A stretch of DNA of 64,000 bases from Pteria penguin (GCA_035048485.1 CM068580.1:35749585-35813584), one strand, 5' to 3'. Positions 37,601-47,875 are shown, counted from the stretch's first letter. Notes: generated by a model not told the origin, from the letters alone. Made by a program: numbers and translations.

Positions 37601-38326
37601 GCTTGTGTTCTCTAACAATGTCCGTGTTAACGTCACAAGCAGCAGTGAAGCATTTATTTTACGTTGATCTTTATTGAAATTGTTATTGTTTTGATAAAAG
37701 ATACCATGGTAGCTAAATGTGCAACTGTTATCGGCTGTTTTCATTCAAACCATTCAGAACGAAACAAACATTTACATCATATTTGCAAAGATGCAGGAAA
37801 GTAATTCAACTCCCTAAAATCTCTGGGTAACGTAGATGGGAGAACTAAATGATTGTATTCACTATATAAAAGAAATGATTCCGGATGTGTCTTTACAAAT
37901 ATCTCAAAAAACTCTTTTCTGCATCGTGTAAAATATTACTGAATATTTTGAAATGTTTTTCATGTTATTCATTTCAATCAGAAAAATAAAATTCATTGTA
38001 CTATTAAAGCTATTCAAAGTGTATAACGTAAAAATAATCGATTCTTTACAGCATGGTGGAGAATTCGCACCTGGAATAAACCTTAAACAATTCTAACAGA
38101 AAGTTATGTTTACATTTTATTGAAGGTTGTATTAAAACATCACCACAAAGAATTAAAATGTCGTGTCATGATCCACCCAGCGAGATGTTAACGAGAGTGG
38201 CGACAGCTACTTGATAGATATCTGTGACACAACAAATGCATGCAAATATCACATTGACAGTTGTAAACATAGTACAATCACATCAGAAAACCAAAGAATA
38301 CCTGTACACGTACCTGTGGTGGTCAT
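19517..38326 (-). CDS. TPMT: Thiopurine S-methyltransferase (TPMT-family) gene, nine coding exons (full span)
   Basis: TPMT transfers methyl from S-adenosylmethionine to sulfur of aromatic or heterocyclic thiols; animal homologues are cytosolic class I methyltransferases. Nine coding exons read from the sequence (38326 down to 19517) sum to 729 nt = 242 residues plus stop; human TPMT has 245. Landmarks: the N-terminal TVKDWEFRWGK (about 22-32), SAM motif I FFIPLCGKSLDMKW (62-75), the strand GHEVVGLE with acidic Glu (about 87), NISLYCCDFF (124-133), FDCIWDRGSFVAI (143-155), YLLDCF (177-182), GGPPFN (190-195) and the C-terminal tail with ESWG and EEVYILARK. All introns are GT/AG and all phases join without a stop. 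The family is near certain; the 13-nt first exon is the least certain part. Introns hold a 45-bp and a 42-bp minisatellite, SINEs, a Helitron-like element and an inverted repeat pair. Confidence 0.93.
19871..19915 (-). CDS. TPMT: TPMT coding exon 8 (45-bp micro-exon)
   Basis: Acceptor ATTTCAG and donor GTAATA flank 45 bp that read GPPFNCTQHDVEQLFG with the neighbouring exons. This corresponds to the PPF loop and the helix before the CNI strand in human TPMT. Phase is 1 at both ends, so skipping it would keep frame. Confidence 0.92.
20213..20298 (-). CDS. TPMT: TPMT coding exon 7
   Basis: Acceptor GTCATTACAG, donor GTATGC. It encodes YINKITPFMTPDTQYLLDCF and then LVDNMIFG, the helix and core strand that follow the DR-loop in TPMT. 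Phases match exon 6 (two bases in) and exon 8 (one base out). Confidence 0.92.
21126..21765 (+). repeat. 45-bp minisatellite inside TPMT intron 6, about 14 units
   Basis: The unit is TATCACAGAACGACAGCTGC, then TATCATACTGGTAAATGG, then TTTCCTC. Units are more than 90% alike, so the array is young. Both strands are open through it (15-residue repeats), which follows from 45 being divisible by three and is not evidence of coding. Confidence 0.95.
22082..22156 (-). CDS. TPMT: TPMT coding exon 6 (IWDRG motif)
   Basis: Acceptor CACGTCTTACTGCAG and a consensus donor GTAAGT. It encodes LSLGTFDCIWDRGSFVAIGC and then DLRK. The F-D-x-I-W-D-R-G sequence is diagnostic for the TPMT family and contributes to the active site. 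It joins exon 5 through a split Arg codon. Confidence 0.95.
22462..25036 (+). mobile_element. Helitron-like (HINE-type) non-autonomous element with internal tandem duplication
   Basis: The left edge has AGGCCCAAGTGGGCCT followed by CGCTCACCTGAG. The right edge ends in a hairpin, GCTCACTTGAGCC-TTT-GGCTCAGGTGAGC (one mismatch), directly followed by CTAA, resembling the 3' end of Helitrons. The left GCTCACCTGAG is the inverse of part of that hairpin. The body holds three diverged copies of a module (landmarks GGTTTGTCTCTGTATG at about 23380, 24230 and 24740). Two carry an extra segment of about 335 bp with a tRNA-like box B on the minus strand (GGTTCAAATCC at about 22892 and 23730). A GACGGACGAC-rich tail precedes the hairpin. 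No coding capacity. It sits in TPMT intron 5. Confidence 0.75.
25040..25556 (+). repeat. 42-bp minisatellite in TPMT intron 5, about 12 units
   Basis: The unit is CACAAAATAGTCAACACTAT, then ATACCCGAAATATATAAAGA, then TA. It starts at the end of the Helitron-like element, so the element tail may have seeded it. Minus-strand open frames of 134 and 150 codons are read-through of a 14-residue repeat. Confidence 0.95.
25650..25705 (-). CDS. TPMT: TPMT coding exon 5
   Basis: Acceptor AAATACTTTTTGTAG, donor GTACGA. Eighteen codons give STDHRNISLYCCDFFDVD, matching the human GNISLYCCSIFDLP segment almost residue for residue. The 42-bp minisatellite begins only about 95 bp downstream in the next intron. 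Confidence 0.95.
25915..26110 (-). mobile_element. Diverged tRNA-SINE copy
   Basis: Shares the body of the SINE at 35.0 kb (GGTGATGACATCTGCCTGG, CGAAGCAGTG, CCGTCTCATGCAAAAGA), with about one difference in four to five bases. The tRNA-like head is too diverged to recognise. It lies in TPMT intron 4. Confidence 0.65.
26120..27451. other. TPMT intron 4 sequence, nothing recognised
   Basis: AT-rich. Two plus-strand open frames (26860-27159 and 27170-27391) are Phe/Ile/Tyr-rich, lack a family signature and are not supported as genes. Confidence 0.4.
27452..27581 (-). CDS. TPMT: TPMT coding exon 4
   Basis: Acceptor ATTATTTTTGAAG, donor GTATGT. Forty-three codons begin LSDKGHEVVGLEAVEKG (second SAM-binding strand with the acidic ribose-binding residue) and end KCQGKLFK. 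The first base completes the Trp codon of exon 3. Confidence 0.95.
27938..28030 (-). CDS. TPMT: TPMT coding exon 3 (SAM motif I)
   Basis: Acceptor TTCTTGCTAG, donor GTGAGA. Thirty full codons encode MLIKHFPTLTQGKQKL and then RFFIPLCGKSLDMK; the split Trp completes the family motif PLCGK(x)3MKW. Phases fit exons 2 and 4. Confidence 0.95.
28031..29059. other. TPMT intron 2, left part, nothing recognised
   Basis: AT-rich. A short ATACATGATGTCA direct repeat occurs at about 28380 and 28487. No exon seen. Confidence 0.4.
29060..29432 (+). mobile_element. Old 3' fragment of the Helitron-like element
   Basis: It follows the same order as the right part of the 22.5-25.0 kb element: AACAACA, CTTGTAG, ACCAAGTTT, GAGAAGTTGAAAATGT, an ACGAC-rich tail, then a decayed hairpin around a CCTTTGGCT loop. 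Confidence 0.6.
29545..29895 (+). mobile_element. Non-autonomous repeat with GTCC-rich inverted ends
   Basis: It opens with GGTCCCCCGCTTTGGGGG (hairpin) and closes with GTCCCCACGCTTTCGTG plus GTGGAGGAC, roughly inverted. Inside, ACACATGCCAAATATGAAG occurs twice (about 29626 and 29756). A GACAGACGGACGGACAGACA tract precedes the right end. Same architecture as other intronic repeats here. Confidence 0.6.
30608..30725 (-). CDS. TPMT: TPMT coding exon 2
   Basis: Acceptor TTTACTTTAG, consensus donor GTATGT. It encodes a Lys-rich start, LNQFGDYDDTSN, and MTVKDWEFRWGKSQTQFH, matching the N-terminal LTLEEWQDKW region of TPMT. An internal ATG at 30676-30678 could be an alternative start, giving 222 residues. 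With exon 1 the length is 242. Confidence 0.88.
30726..31454. other. TPMT intron 1, proximal part, nothing recognised
   Basis: AT-rich sequence upstream of exon 2. No exon or repeat identified. Confidence 0.4.
31455..31995 (+). repeat. Inverted repeat, left arm (about 540 bp)
   Basis: Reverse-complement match to 33830-34395 over the whole length, roughly 75-80% by eye. Shared landmarks include ATAGACAATATGAT, GGCCCCTCTACAGCC, ACTTGAACGTTGCACG, CCCGTAAACCGGTTA and AAATGACCGTCCTAAGT. It is a copy of an unnamed repeat family; a third fragment lies at 46.26 kb. Confidence 0.8.
32657..32787 (-). CDS. Exon-like segment of unknown gene with a hydrophobic helix
   Basis: A 131-bp segment between acceptor TGTTACTACAG and donor GTATCA on the minus strand is open in one frame. 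It encodes GGIRLVILLTFFSNTVIKEF, a hydrophobic segment with basic flanks, and then TKPPAVPSFDITLPYTENWD plus LKQ. It lies inside TPMT intron 1 on the same strand. Its entry phase would accept the base left over from TPMT exon 1, but its exit phase does not fit the normal TPMT exon 2 acceptor. The Pro-rich, aromatic composition is unlike the AT-rich noise around it. It may be an exon of another gene, an alternative TPMT 5' exon or a fossil. Confidence 0.3.
32975..33192 (+). repeat. 55-bp minisatellite, first block
   Basis: The unit is TCGGAATATATTGTGATATA, then TTACTATATAGTATCATGTC, then ATATTACTCGGTATA. About four units lie to the left of the SINE head. Confidence 0.9.
33193..33302 (+). mobile_element. 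tRNA-like SINE head inserted in the 55-bp array
   Basis: A tRNA-derived segment with box A-like TGGCATAGTGG and box B GGTTCGAGTCC about 38 bp downstream, followed by the SINE body start (GGTCATGCCGGTGTCCTG, ATGAGACAGTAAAAACCGAG). It is truncated there. The region matches the minus-strand SINE at 35.0-35.3 kb. Confidence 0.8.
33303..33695 (+). repeat. 55-bp minisatellite, second block
   Basis: About seven units. It restarts with TACCATGTCACTTTACTCGG, the same variant that begins the first block at about 32999, so the SINE lies between duplicated edges. Confidence 0.9.
33830..34395 (-). repeat. Inverted repeat, right arm
   Basis: Reverse complement of the 31455-31995 arm; see that entry. It sits between the second and third blocks of the 55-bp array. 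Confidence 0.8.
34441..34858 (+). repeat. 55-bp minisatellite, third block
   Basis: About 7.5 units of the same 55-bp monomer, with AAGTCATGTTACTC variants not common in the other blocks. Confidence 0.9.
35028..35297 (-). mobile_element. tRNA-derived SINE, nearly full length
   Basis: On the minus strand it starts GCCGGCGTGGCCTACTGG (box A region), has GGTTCGAGTCC (box B), then a body with GGATGAGACAGTAAAATCCG, GCATCAGGCAGATGCCGTC and GTGACGTAAAAC, and an AAAAACAAAAATCAATCAG tail. Length is about 265 bp. It is the reference copy for the SINEs at 25.9, 33.2, 36.3 and 47.9 kb. Confidence 0.85.
35300..36285. other. TPMT intron 1, nothing recognised
   Basis: AT-rich. No exon or repeat identified. 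Confidence 0.4.
36290..36545 (-). mobile_element. tRNA-SINE copy, diverged
   Basis: Shares TTGTTTTACGTCACTCCACG, GACGGTATCTGCCCGAT and CCTTTGCAACAGACCAACC with the 35.0-kb copy in the same order. The head is decayed. Confidence 0.75.
36650..37460 (+). repeat. 39-bp minisatellite, about 20 units
   Basis: The unit is CTGCTATTTAGCAGTACCTC, then CCCAACGGGAGAGTTATAT. A shorter form lacking the GAGAGTTATAT part alternates with it from about 37020 to 37260. The CTGCTATTTAGCAG part of each unit is a perfect 14-bp dyad. Confidence 0.93.
37707..37800 (+). pseudogene. Short Cys/His open stretch, possibly a zinc-finger (THAP-like) remnant
   Basis: An ATG at 37708 opens MVAKCATVIGCFHSNHSE and a His-rich continuation ending at TAA near 37801. 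Met-Val-x-x-Cys with a second Cys nearby recalls the start of THAP domains, but the spacing is wrong and no downstream motif is seen. Confidence 0.15.
38314..38326 (-). CDS. TPMT: TPMT coding exon 1 (start codon, 13 nt coding)
   Basis: ATGACCACCACAG followed by donor GTACGT. One leftover base joins exon 2 in frame (Met-Thr-Thr-Thr-Glu) and the total then equals a normal TPMT length. The A at -3 is favourable. Such a short exon cannot be proven by similarity, so it rests on phase, donor and length. Confidence 0.5.
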
Positions 38327-38991
38327 ATTTATTCCTGTAGAGTCCTTCAGATGTATACTCTCTTCTGCTTACCATAAGATGCCCTCTTAGCGTTTCAAAA
38401 CCACTTTTAAATGGTCTCCTCTAAGCACTACGATTTCGTAAGCAAAATGTGCTTGTCACCTAAGAAAATGAACGCACGACACTCAGAAAAGGTGTAAAGA
38501 GGTAATTTATAACTTGTTGTAGATTTCAAAATGATGTTCACAAATAATTCATTATCATGAATATAGTAGCATGGGTTATGTAATTTGCAAGTTGAAGAGT
38601 AGATTATTTACATATCAGTGAATGGAGGTGAGAGTAGTAGAATACCGTATTTGTTAATAATCCATCTCGTGCACATCTCTTTTCTGCACAAATAAACAAC
38701 ATATCACCGGAAAGATATTATTGCAGAGCGTATAATTTACTCCGCTATGCAATAAGCATACAGAGAATGACTTGCCTTAATCGCCCAATACAACTTCTGA
38801 ATGCAGATGATGAAGCGAATATTGAAAAATTTGTGCAATATCATTTCTATATTTGTTTATATATACATCTACCGTAAATGAAATAACAGATAAGAGCGCT
38901 CGTCCATCATACAATGATTGCATGAAAGATAAATTTAGTTGATGTCAATGTTAGATTTCCTTCATCGAGCTGATGATGGATGGCGACTTAC

Positions 38992-39050
38992 CTGTAAGAA
39001 TGCGGAACTATTCTCCCCGGATCAGACGACTATTGTTCACTCCCACTGGT
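38992..39050 (-). other. TPMT: Possible non-coding 5' UTR exon end of TPMT
   Basis: A strong donor (TTACAG then GTAAGTCG) sits at 38992/38991 on the minus strand, about 670 bp upstream of the proposed start codon. An acceptor-like CTCTACAG lies just before that ATG. Upstream (39240-39330) are two CCAAT-type motifs on the minus strand (GATTGGTG, GCCAAT) and a more GC-rich stretch. The true 5' end is unknown; the upper coordinate is nominal. Confidence 0.3.
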
Positions 39051-39059
39051 CACTTATAT

Positions 39060-40838
39060 ATGATCCCGAATTATTAAAGTCCGGTGAAAAGTAGGAGCGG
39101 TTGTTAGTCAAAACAAACAAGCCTGGACTAACTTGCTCGTATGGATATTTGCACGTATCAGTATTTACCAGACAAATATACTCACTTATAGGGGAAGTTT
39201 AAAAATACACTTTCTGTCGTAGTCCTGACTGCAGTGTCTGTGACAAAGACCGTGCATATATATATTGGCACACTCCAGAGAGGTTCACCAATCGGAGGGT
39301 CGCCGTGTGGGAAGGGCGTAGCTTGCACCAACTTTATCGAGATGGATAAGAAAGCTGCAACATCACGCTTTCACTTCTGCTTTATGCTTATAACTGTCAA
39401 ACGAAGACTGTGAGATTTTAATATAAAATTTGCTCGTCATCCGCTTGATGAACACGATAACTAGAAAGCACCCGTTAGCGCTGATGACGGTAAAAGTGCT
39501 CAGTCATCACCAACACATATTGTAAAATGTCATTATTAATGTAGGACTTTATATCTCTATCGGCTGGGTATCCGTTTCAAAGAATCCCCTTGACAATCCG
39601 TGCAAACATATTAATTTATAATGCTAAAGAAGTCGTAAAACAGTATGTTTATGATTCCACTTAATTAGTATGCATGGATGACAATGTCTTTATTCAACTG
39701 TTTACCCTACTTGTGGTGTTAAGAGTGATCTGATATTCGCATGTTATTCTTTTATACCATGAAAGCAGTCTTATTGATTTTACATGTACAAATTTGCAGA
39801 TTTGATAAAAGATACACGTATCTTCAAACAGCATGCCTGGAGTAGCCCTATCCTAAATACTTCAGTAAAGGTTTCGGAAAGATTTGTTGTACATAATGTT
39901 TAGACCGCACTCATCCGGAACAAATTCCATTATTATAGTATTAGTACTAATATTGCTGTAATAAACATCACATCTACAATCTACACATTATGTATAGCAT
40001 AGATCCAATCTGTACTCTCCTTCGCATCATACCGCTTGCGCAGTATCCCAGTGTCATACTGTTGAAAAGAAAATAGTTGTGTGCTTTTTTTAATTTCAAG
40101 TTGCAATTGTTTGTGCACTGATACTCCAGTACTTTATTGAAATTAGTTATAAGAAGTACACGGGATACTTTGTTACGTAACTATTTCTATATATAATGTA
40201 CAATAGCGGTGGAAAGTATCATACTGGCAGCGATAAGGAGACCTATGGAGTGATAAAATCAAACAGCAGAAACTAAAGTATACGGACAACAACAGAGAAG
40301 CATTCGACATTATTGCTGAAAAATAAACAATGAGACTCAGAAAGTTGAATGTGAAATCATTTTGGATCATCTTACGATATCGAGATCATGTGTCAAAATA
40401 CAGGCGTTTATCATAAGAATCTCAGTATATAGTATATTGTCCTATTACATACTTGTAATTTTTGAAATTAAAACATGTCTAATTTCCCCACTTACAAATA
40501 TGTCATAGGACAATATTACTGCCTTCATTTATCATAAGACCCTCACCATAAAGGATATTACCACCAAGTTCCATATTACCATTTTACAATATTTCAAACA
40601 TGTATTATCTTGGTTTCTTTTATGTAACTTATGTTATTCTATGTGCTCCATTATTACTATTACTATTTTAAAAGTTTGTGTGTGTGTGTGTGGGGGGGGG
40701 GGGGTGTTTATTAGAAACATGCGTTGTTCAGAAACGTTTCACCTAAGTGTATCTGGTTCAAAACAAAATATACATAAACCATCAGCTTATCAGCGATGTT
40801 AATTTTCATGTCTTACGTTGGTAAATCTCTTCCGATGA
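39060..40838. other. Region upstream of TPMT, nothing recognised
   Basis: No exon or RNA recognised. A (TG)n/G12 low-complexity stretch lies at about 40677-40704, and an ATG-initiated 23-codon frame at 39341 is probably chance. Confidence 0.4.
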
Positions 40839-40839
40839 A

Positions 40840-43800
40840 TACTTATTATAACCAGTAGGCCCATGACACGGATACATCATTATTATATCCTGTAGGCCCA
40901 TGATACGGATACCTCCTTATTATAACCAGCAGGCCCATGACACGGATACCTCCTTATTATAACCAGCAGGCCCATGACACGGATACCTCCTTATTATAAC
41001 CAGCAGGCCCATGACACGGATACATCATTATTATATCCAGTAGACCCATGACACGGATACATCATTATTATATCCAGTAGGTCCATGATACGGATACCTC
41101 CTTATTATAACCAGCAGGCCCATGACACGGATACCTCCTTATTATAACCAGTAGGCCCATGACACAGATACCTCCTTATTATAACCAGCAGGCCCATGAC
41201 ACGGATACCTCCTTATTATAACCAGTAGGCCCATGACACGGATACCTCCTTATTATAACCAGTAGGCCCATGACACGGATACCTCCTTATTATAACCAGT
41301 AGGCCCATGATACGGATACATCATTATTATAACCAGCAGGCCCATGATACGGATACCTCCTTATTATAACCAGTAGGCCCATGACACGGATACCTCCTTA
41401 TTATAACCAGTAGGCCCATGACACGGATACCTCCTTATTATAACCAGTAGGCCCATGATACGGATACATCATTATTATAACCAGCAAGCCCATGATACGG
41501 ATACATCATTATTATATCTAGTAGGTCCTTGATACGGATACATCATTATTATATCCAGTAGGTCCATGATACGGATACATCATTATTATATCCTGTAGGC
41601 CCATGACACGGATACATCATTATTATATCCAGTAGGTCCATGATACGGATACCTCCTTATTATAACCAGCAGGCCCATGACACGGATACCTCCTTATTAT
41701 AACCAGTAGGCCCATGATACGGATACATCATTATTATAACCAGCAGGCCCATGATACGGATACCTCCTTATTATAACCAGTAGGCCCATGACACGGATAC
41801 CTCCTTATTATAACCAGTAGGCCCATGATACGGATACATCATTATTATATCCTGTAGGCCCATGACACGGATACATCATTATTATATCCAGTAGGTCCAT
41901 GATACGGATACCTCCTTATTATAACCAGTAGGCCCATGACACGGATACCTCCTTATTATAACCAGTAGGCCCATGATACGGATACATCCTTATCATAACC
42001 AGCAGGCCCATGATACGGATACCTCCTTATTATAACCAGTAGGCCCATGACACGGATACCTCCTTATTATAACCAGTAGGCCCATGACACGGATACCTCC
42101 TTATTATAACCAGTAGGCCCATGATACGGATACATCCTTATTATAACCAGTAGGCCCATGACACGGATACCTCCTTATTATAACCAGTAGGCCCATGACA
42201 CGGATACATCATTATTATAACCAGCAGGCCCATGACACGGATACCTCCTTATTATAACCAGTAGGCCCATGACACGGATACATCATTATTATATCCTGTA
42301 GGCCCATGATACGGATACATCATTATTATATCCAGTAGGTCCATGATACGGATACATCATTATTATATCCAGTAGACCCATGACACGGATACATCATTAT
42401 TATATCCAGTAGGCCCATGACACGGATACATCATTATTATATCCAGTAGGCCCATGACACGGATACCTCCTTATTATAACCAGTAGGCCCATGACACGGA
42501 TACATCATTATTATATCCTGTAGGCCCATGATACGGATACATCATTATTATATCCAGTAGGTCCATGATACGGATACATCATTATTATATCCAGTAGACC
42601 CATGACACGGATACATCATTATTATATCCAGTAGGCCCATGACACGGATACATCATTATTATATCCAGTAGGCCCATGATACGGATACATCATTATTATA
42701 TCTAGTAGGTCCATGATACGGATACATCATTATTATATCCAGTAGGTCCATGATACGGATACATCATTATTATATCCAGGATGCACATGATACGGATACA
42801 TCATTATTATATCCAGTAGGCCCATGATACGGATACATCATTATTATATATAGTAGGCCCATGATACGGATACATCATTATTATATCCAGGATGCACATG
42901 ATACGGATACATCAATATTATATCCAGTAGGCCCATGATACGGATACATCATTATTATAACCAGCAGGCCCATGATACGGATACATCATTATTATATCTA
43001 GTAGGTCCTTGATACGGATACATCATTATTATATCCAGTAGGTCCATGATACGGATACCTCCTTATTATAACCAGCAGGCCCATAACACGGATACCTCCT
43101 TATTATAACCAGTAGGCCCATGATACGGATACATCATTATTATAACCAGCAGGCCCATGATACGGATACCTCCTTATTATAACCAGTAGGCCCATGACAC
43201 GGATACCTCCTTATTATAACCAGTAGGCCCACGACACGGATACCTCCTTATTATAACCAGTAGGCCCATGATACGGATACATCATTATTATATCCAGTAG
43301 GCCCATGATACGGATACATCATTATTATATCCAGTAGGCCCATGATACGGATACAGCATTATTATATCCAGTAGGTCCATGATACGGATACATCATTATT
43401 ATATTCAGTAGGTCCATGATACGGATACATCATTATTATATCCAGTAGGCCCATGATACGGATACATCATTATTATATCCAGTAGGTCCATGATACGGAT
43501 ACATCATTATTATATCCAGTAGGTCCATGATACGGATACATCATTATTATATCCAGGATGCACATGATACGGATACATCATTATTATATCCAGGATGCAC
43601 ATGATACGGATACATCATTATTATATCCAGTAGGCCCATGATACGGATACATCATTATTATATCTAGTAGGCCCATGATACGGATACATCACTATTATAT
43701 CCAGGATGCACATGATACGGATACATCATTATTATATCCAGGATGCACATGATACGGATACATCATTATTATATCCAGTAGGTCCATGATACGGATACTA

Positions 43801-44880
43801 CATCATTATTATATCCTGTAGGTCCATGATACGGATACATCATTATTATATCCAGTAGGCCCATTATACGGATACCTCATTATTATATCCAGTAGGTCAA
43901 TGATACGGATACATCATTATTATATCCAGTAGGCCCATGATACGGATACATCATTATTATATCCAGGATGCACATGATACCGATACATCATTATTATATC
44001 CAGTAGGTCAATGATACGGATACTACATCATTATTATATCCTGTAGATCCATGATACGGATACATCATTATTATATCCAGTAGGCACATGATACGGATAC
44101 ATCATTATTATATCCTGTAGGCCCATGATACGGATACATCATTATTATATCCTGTAGATCCATGATACGGATACATCATTATTATATCCAGTAGGCACAT
44201 GATACGGATACATCATTATTATATCCAGTAGGCACATGATACGGATACATCATTATTATATCCTGTAGGCCCATGATACGGATACATCATTATTATATCC
44301 TGTAGGTCCATGATACGGATACATCATTATTATATTCAGTAGGTCCATGATACGGATACATCATTATTATATCCAGTAGGTCCATGATACGGATACAACA
44401 TTATTATATCCAGTAGGTCCATGATACGGATACATCATTATTATATCCAGTAGGTCCATGATACGGATACATCATTATTATATCCAGTAGGCACATGATA
44501 CGGATACATCATTATTATATCCTGTAGGCCCATGATACGGATACATCATTATCATATCCAGTAGGTCCATTATACGGATACAACATTATTATATCCAGTA
44601 GGCCCATGATACGGATACATCATTATTATATCCAGTAGGTCCTTGATACGGATACATCATTATCATATCCAGTAGGTCCATTATACGGATACAACATTAT
44701 TATATCCAGTAGGCCCATGATACGGATACATCATTATTATATCCAGTAGGTCCATGATACGGATACATCATTATTATATCCAGTAGGTCCATGATACGGA
44801 TACATTATTATTGTATCCAGTAGACCCATGACACTGATACATCATTATTATATCCAGTAGACCCATGACACGGATACATC
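40840..44880 (+). repeat. 4-kb satellite-like array of a 37-bp unit, about 109 units
   Basis: The unit is CCATGATACGGATACATCAT, then TATTATATCCAGTAGGT. Two main forms exist: CCTCCTTATTATAACC with GACACGG dominates the left half, and CATCATTATTATATCC with GATACGG dominates the right. A third form (CCAGGATGCACATG) appears only from about 42.78 to 43.98 kb. Multi-unit blocks recur, e.g. around 41.2-41.5 and 41.6-41.9 kb. No open frame persists. Confidence 0.97.
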
Positions 44881-44884
44881 ATTT

Positions 44885-45475
44885 ACGACGGAGATGGCTA
44901 GCCGATAGGTAATGTAGAGTAACCCTGGTCACCTGATGTTATCAGATCTTATCCTGCTTGCCGTATTCGACAGTCCTCGTCTTACATCCACATGTAAATA
45001 AACTGGGATATTGTGTGATTCGCGTCTATTGTTCGCAAAGATTTGTTTTCATAACACTCTGATGGTCTTTTTTTCGTCGGTTGATAGTAATAGTCAAGGT
45101 AAGCATTATTATAAAACAATCTATAGATGTTTACATCATTCTGCCACCTATGTAAAACGCGAATATCATGGTATATTATACGAGTGGGTTTGACATCAAC
45201 AGTGATTTGACGATACGCCACTTATGCTGACTATACACATTAACCAGAGATATGTGCCTCTGGTAATGCTAATACGCAGGTCCAAAGAACTATATCACGG
45301 ATATGGTATTCCGAGAGGAATTCATATATTAAGCTATGTACATCTGTTATTGTCTGTTATACATTGATATTAATAAAGCAATCTGAATTTATGTTGATTT
45401 GTTGGTGGTTTGTACGTCTTTAGCTTTGTTTCGTTCGATTTGGATTTTAGTTTTGTTTTGTTCGCTGGTACTTAT
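44885..45475. other. Non-coding stretch, nothing certain
   Basis: A plus-strand donor-like AATAGTCAAGGTAAGC occurs at about 45091-45106, but no exon could be attached to it. Confidence 0.35.
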
Positions 45476-45487
45476 TATTATTATTAT

Positions 45488-45525
<38 letters not shown>

Positions 45526-45570
45526 CATCACCATCATCATAATCATCATCATCATCATCATCATTATCAT
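45474..45570 (+). repeat. Compound simple repeat (ATT)n, poly-T, (ATC)n
   Basis: (TTA)n leads into a run of about 33 T, followed by ATCATC-type triplets to about 45570. Confidence 0.95.
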
Positions 45571-46254
45571 CATTTTAAATCCGTTAGCATTTTCAACTTT
45601 TAACGCTGCATCTTTTTCAAGATCATATCCATTAGAATGAGTTTATGCCTTTTCATTTCATACTGACTGTATGTGTTCAAATAATAGTCATTATGGTTGA
45701 ATTTCTATACGGTCTTGCCATTTTATTGTAAGAAGCGTTCAATAAATTCAGGACATATTTTCTGCAAATCTCAGGGCGCCCTCATTCAAGCAAAGTCAAA
45801 ATTAGGATGGATTACCTATGGTATAGAATCAAAATAAAGGGGATAGGGGAACTGACACACATTTAGGTATGTATCTTATGCTAAGAGAAAGGAAATTATT
45901 TCATTATGTATTGAAGTCGTCCTATTCAACATGGGATCCAATGGGAGAAATAACCATGTTCTATCCTTATACCTTACTATTGCATATTGTTACTAAATGT
46001 TTTCTTTATGCATTATAATTTCTATATATACGAAAGAAGGGACAACAAATCTGACTAAGTTACATGTACATAACAAAATCTGCCATGGACGTGCATAGCA
46101 ATATGTAGAATAAAATCACAGAATTCGTTCGAAAAATATTTCATTACATTTCATGAAATCGCAACATTAACTTCAAGCAGTAATAGTTAGCCAATTGGTT
46201 TGGTAAGACCTGTTTATTGAAAGTTTTAATTATGTTCATATAATTTTCAACATT
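45571..46254. other. Non-coding stretch, nothing recognised
   Basis: AT-rich, no supported feature. Confidence 0.4.
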
Positions 46255-46375
46255 TCCGAGAAGGCAAGGCACGTTAACCGGTTGACCGCACCAATTGCAA
46301 GATTATAGTCCAGTTATCTGTAGCATGATCGCTAACTAATAAAACATTTTTGTGACGTCATGGTAGACTCATATA
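46255..46375 (+). repeat. Third fragment of the 31.5/33.8-kb inverted-repeat family
   Basis: GGCAAGGCACGTTAACCGGTT, split by differences from GGGAAGGTGGCCCCGTAAACC, is followed by a shared CACCAATT and a later TTTTTGTGA(C/T)GTC. Same order as 31925-32045 but more diverged. Confidence 0.45.
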
Positions 46376-46482
46376 TTTCACATCTTTTGAAGCGCTGAAA
46401 GAACTTACTTTGATATTGTAAGCGATATGTTTGTGTATGCAATTTTTAATTGATGCATTACACCTATCTATTGCATACTTTA

Positions 46483-46707
46483 TGGCTGCAAGTCACAAGT
46501 GCATACCTTATGGCTGCAAGTCACGAGTTCATAACTTATGGCTGCAAGTCACGAGTGCATACCTTATGGCTGCAAGTCACGAGTGCATAACTTATGGCTG
46601 CAAGTCACGAGTGCATACCTTATGACTGCAAGTCACGAGTGCATAACTTATGGCTGCAAGTCACGAGTGCATAACTTATGACTGCAAATCACGAGTGCAT
46701 AACTTGA
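46483..46707 (+). repeat. 28-bp minisatellite, about 8 units
   Basis: The unit is TATGGCTGCAAGTCACGAGT followed by GCATAACT. GCATACCT variants alternate. Confidence 0.95.
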
Positions 46708-46709
46708 CT

Positions 46710-47440
<731 letters not shown>

Positions 47441-47529
47441 CGTGTGTGTGTGTTTATTTACTTATCTATCTATTTGCGTGTAAAACCTAACAAACGAATT
47501 GCAAGTTCTGTCGGAGTTCTGAGCAGGGA

Positions 47530-47757
47530 TTGACAGTCATGTTTCCTTTTTATACTGATTATCTTACAACACGAACAGTCTATGACAAAGCAGAAACCGC
47601 ATTCTTCTATATTTCTTCAACCAATCAAGTTGACATTTACATGGCATGCAAGCTGATGCAAAACTCAAATGTCAAACAGACAATGGCTAGTGCAGTGCAG
47701 ACAGGAGGCAAGGCTGTTACACGTGCTGTCAGACGTATTCAACATATTATAATCTAG
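47530..47757 (+). other. Unassigned 75-codon frame next to the microsatellite
   Basis: It starts without ATG (TTG), contains SSTNQVDIYMACKLMQNSN and ends at TAG. Codon composition is slightly less AT-biased than the flanks, but no family, no promoter and no splice sites were recognised. Probably chance. Confidence 0.12.
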
Positions 47758-47875
47758 CGAACCGAAACTGTCTAATTTGACTTTAATGTCATGTAAAATG
47801 AACCTGAAAGAATGTTCGAAATGAAAATTACAGAATAACACAAATCCCATGTCGATATTACTGTGACCAACCGAA

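Noticed and set aside
37707..37800. THAP domain
   Set aside because: Only an initial Met-Val-x-x-Cys resemblance; Cys spacing and downstream residues do not fit. Listed only as a weak remnant.
39341..39412. ATG-initiated 23-codon plus-strand frame upstream of TPMT
   Set aside because: Too short, with no motif; probably chance.
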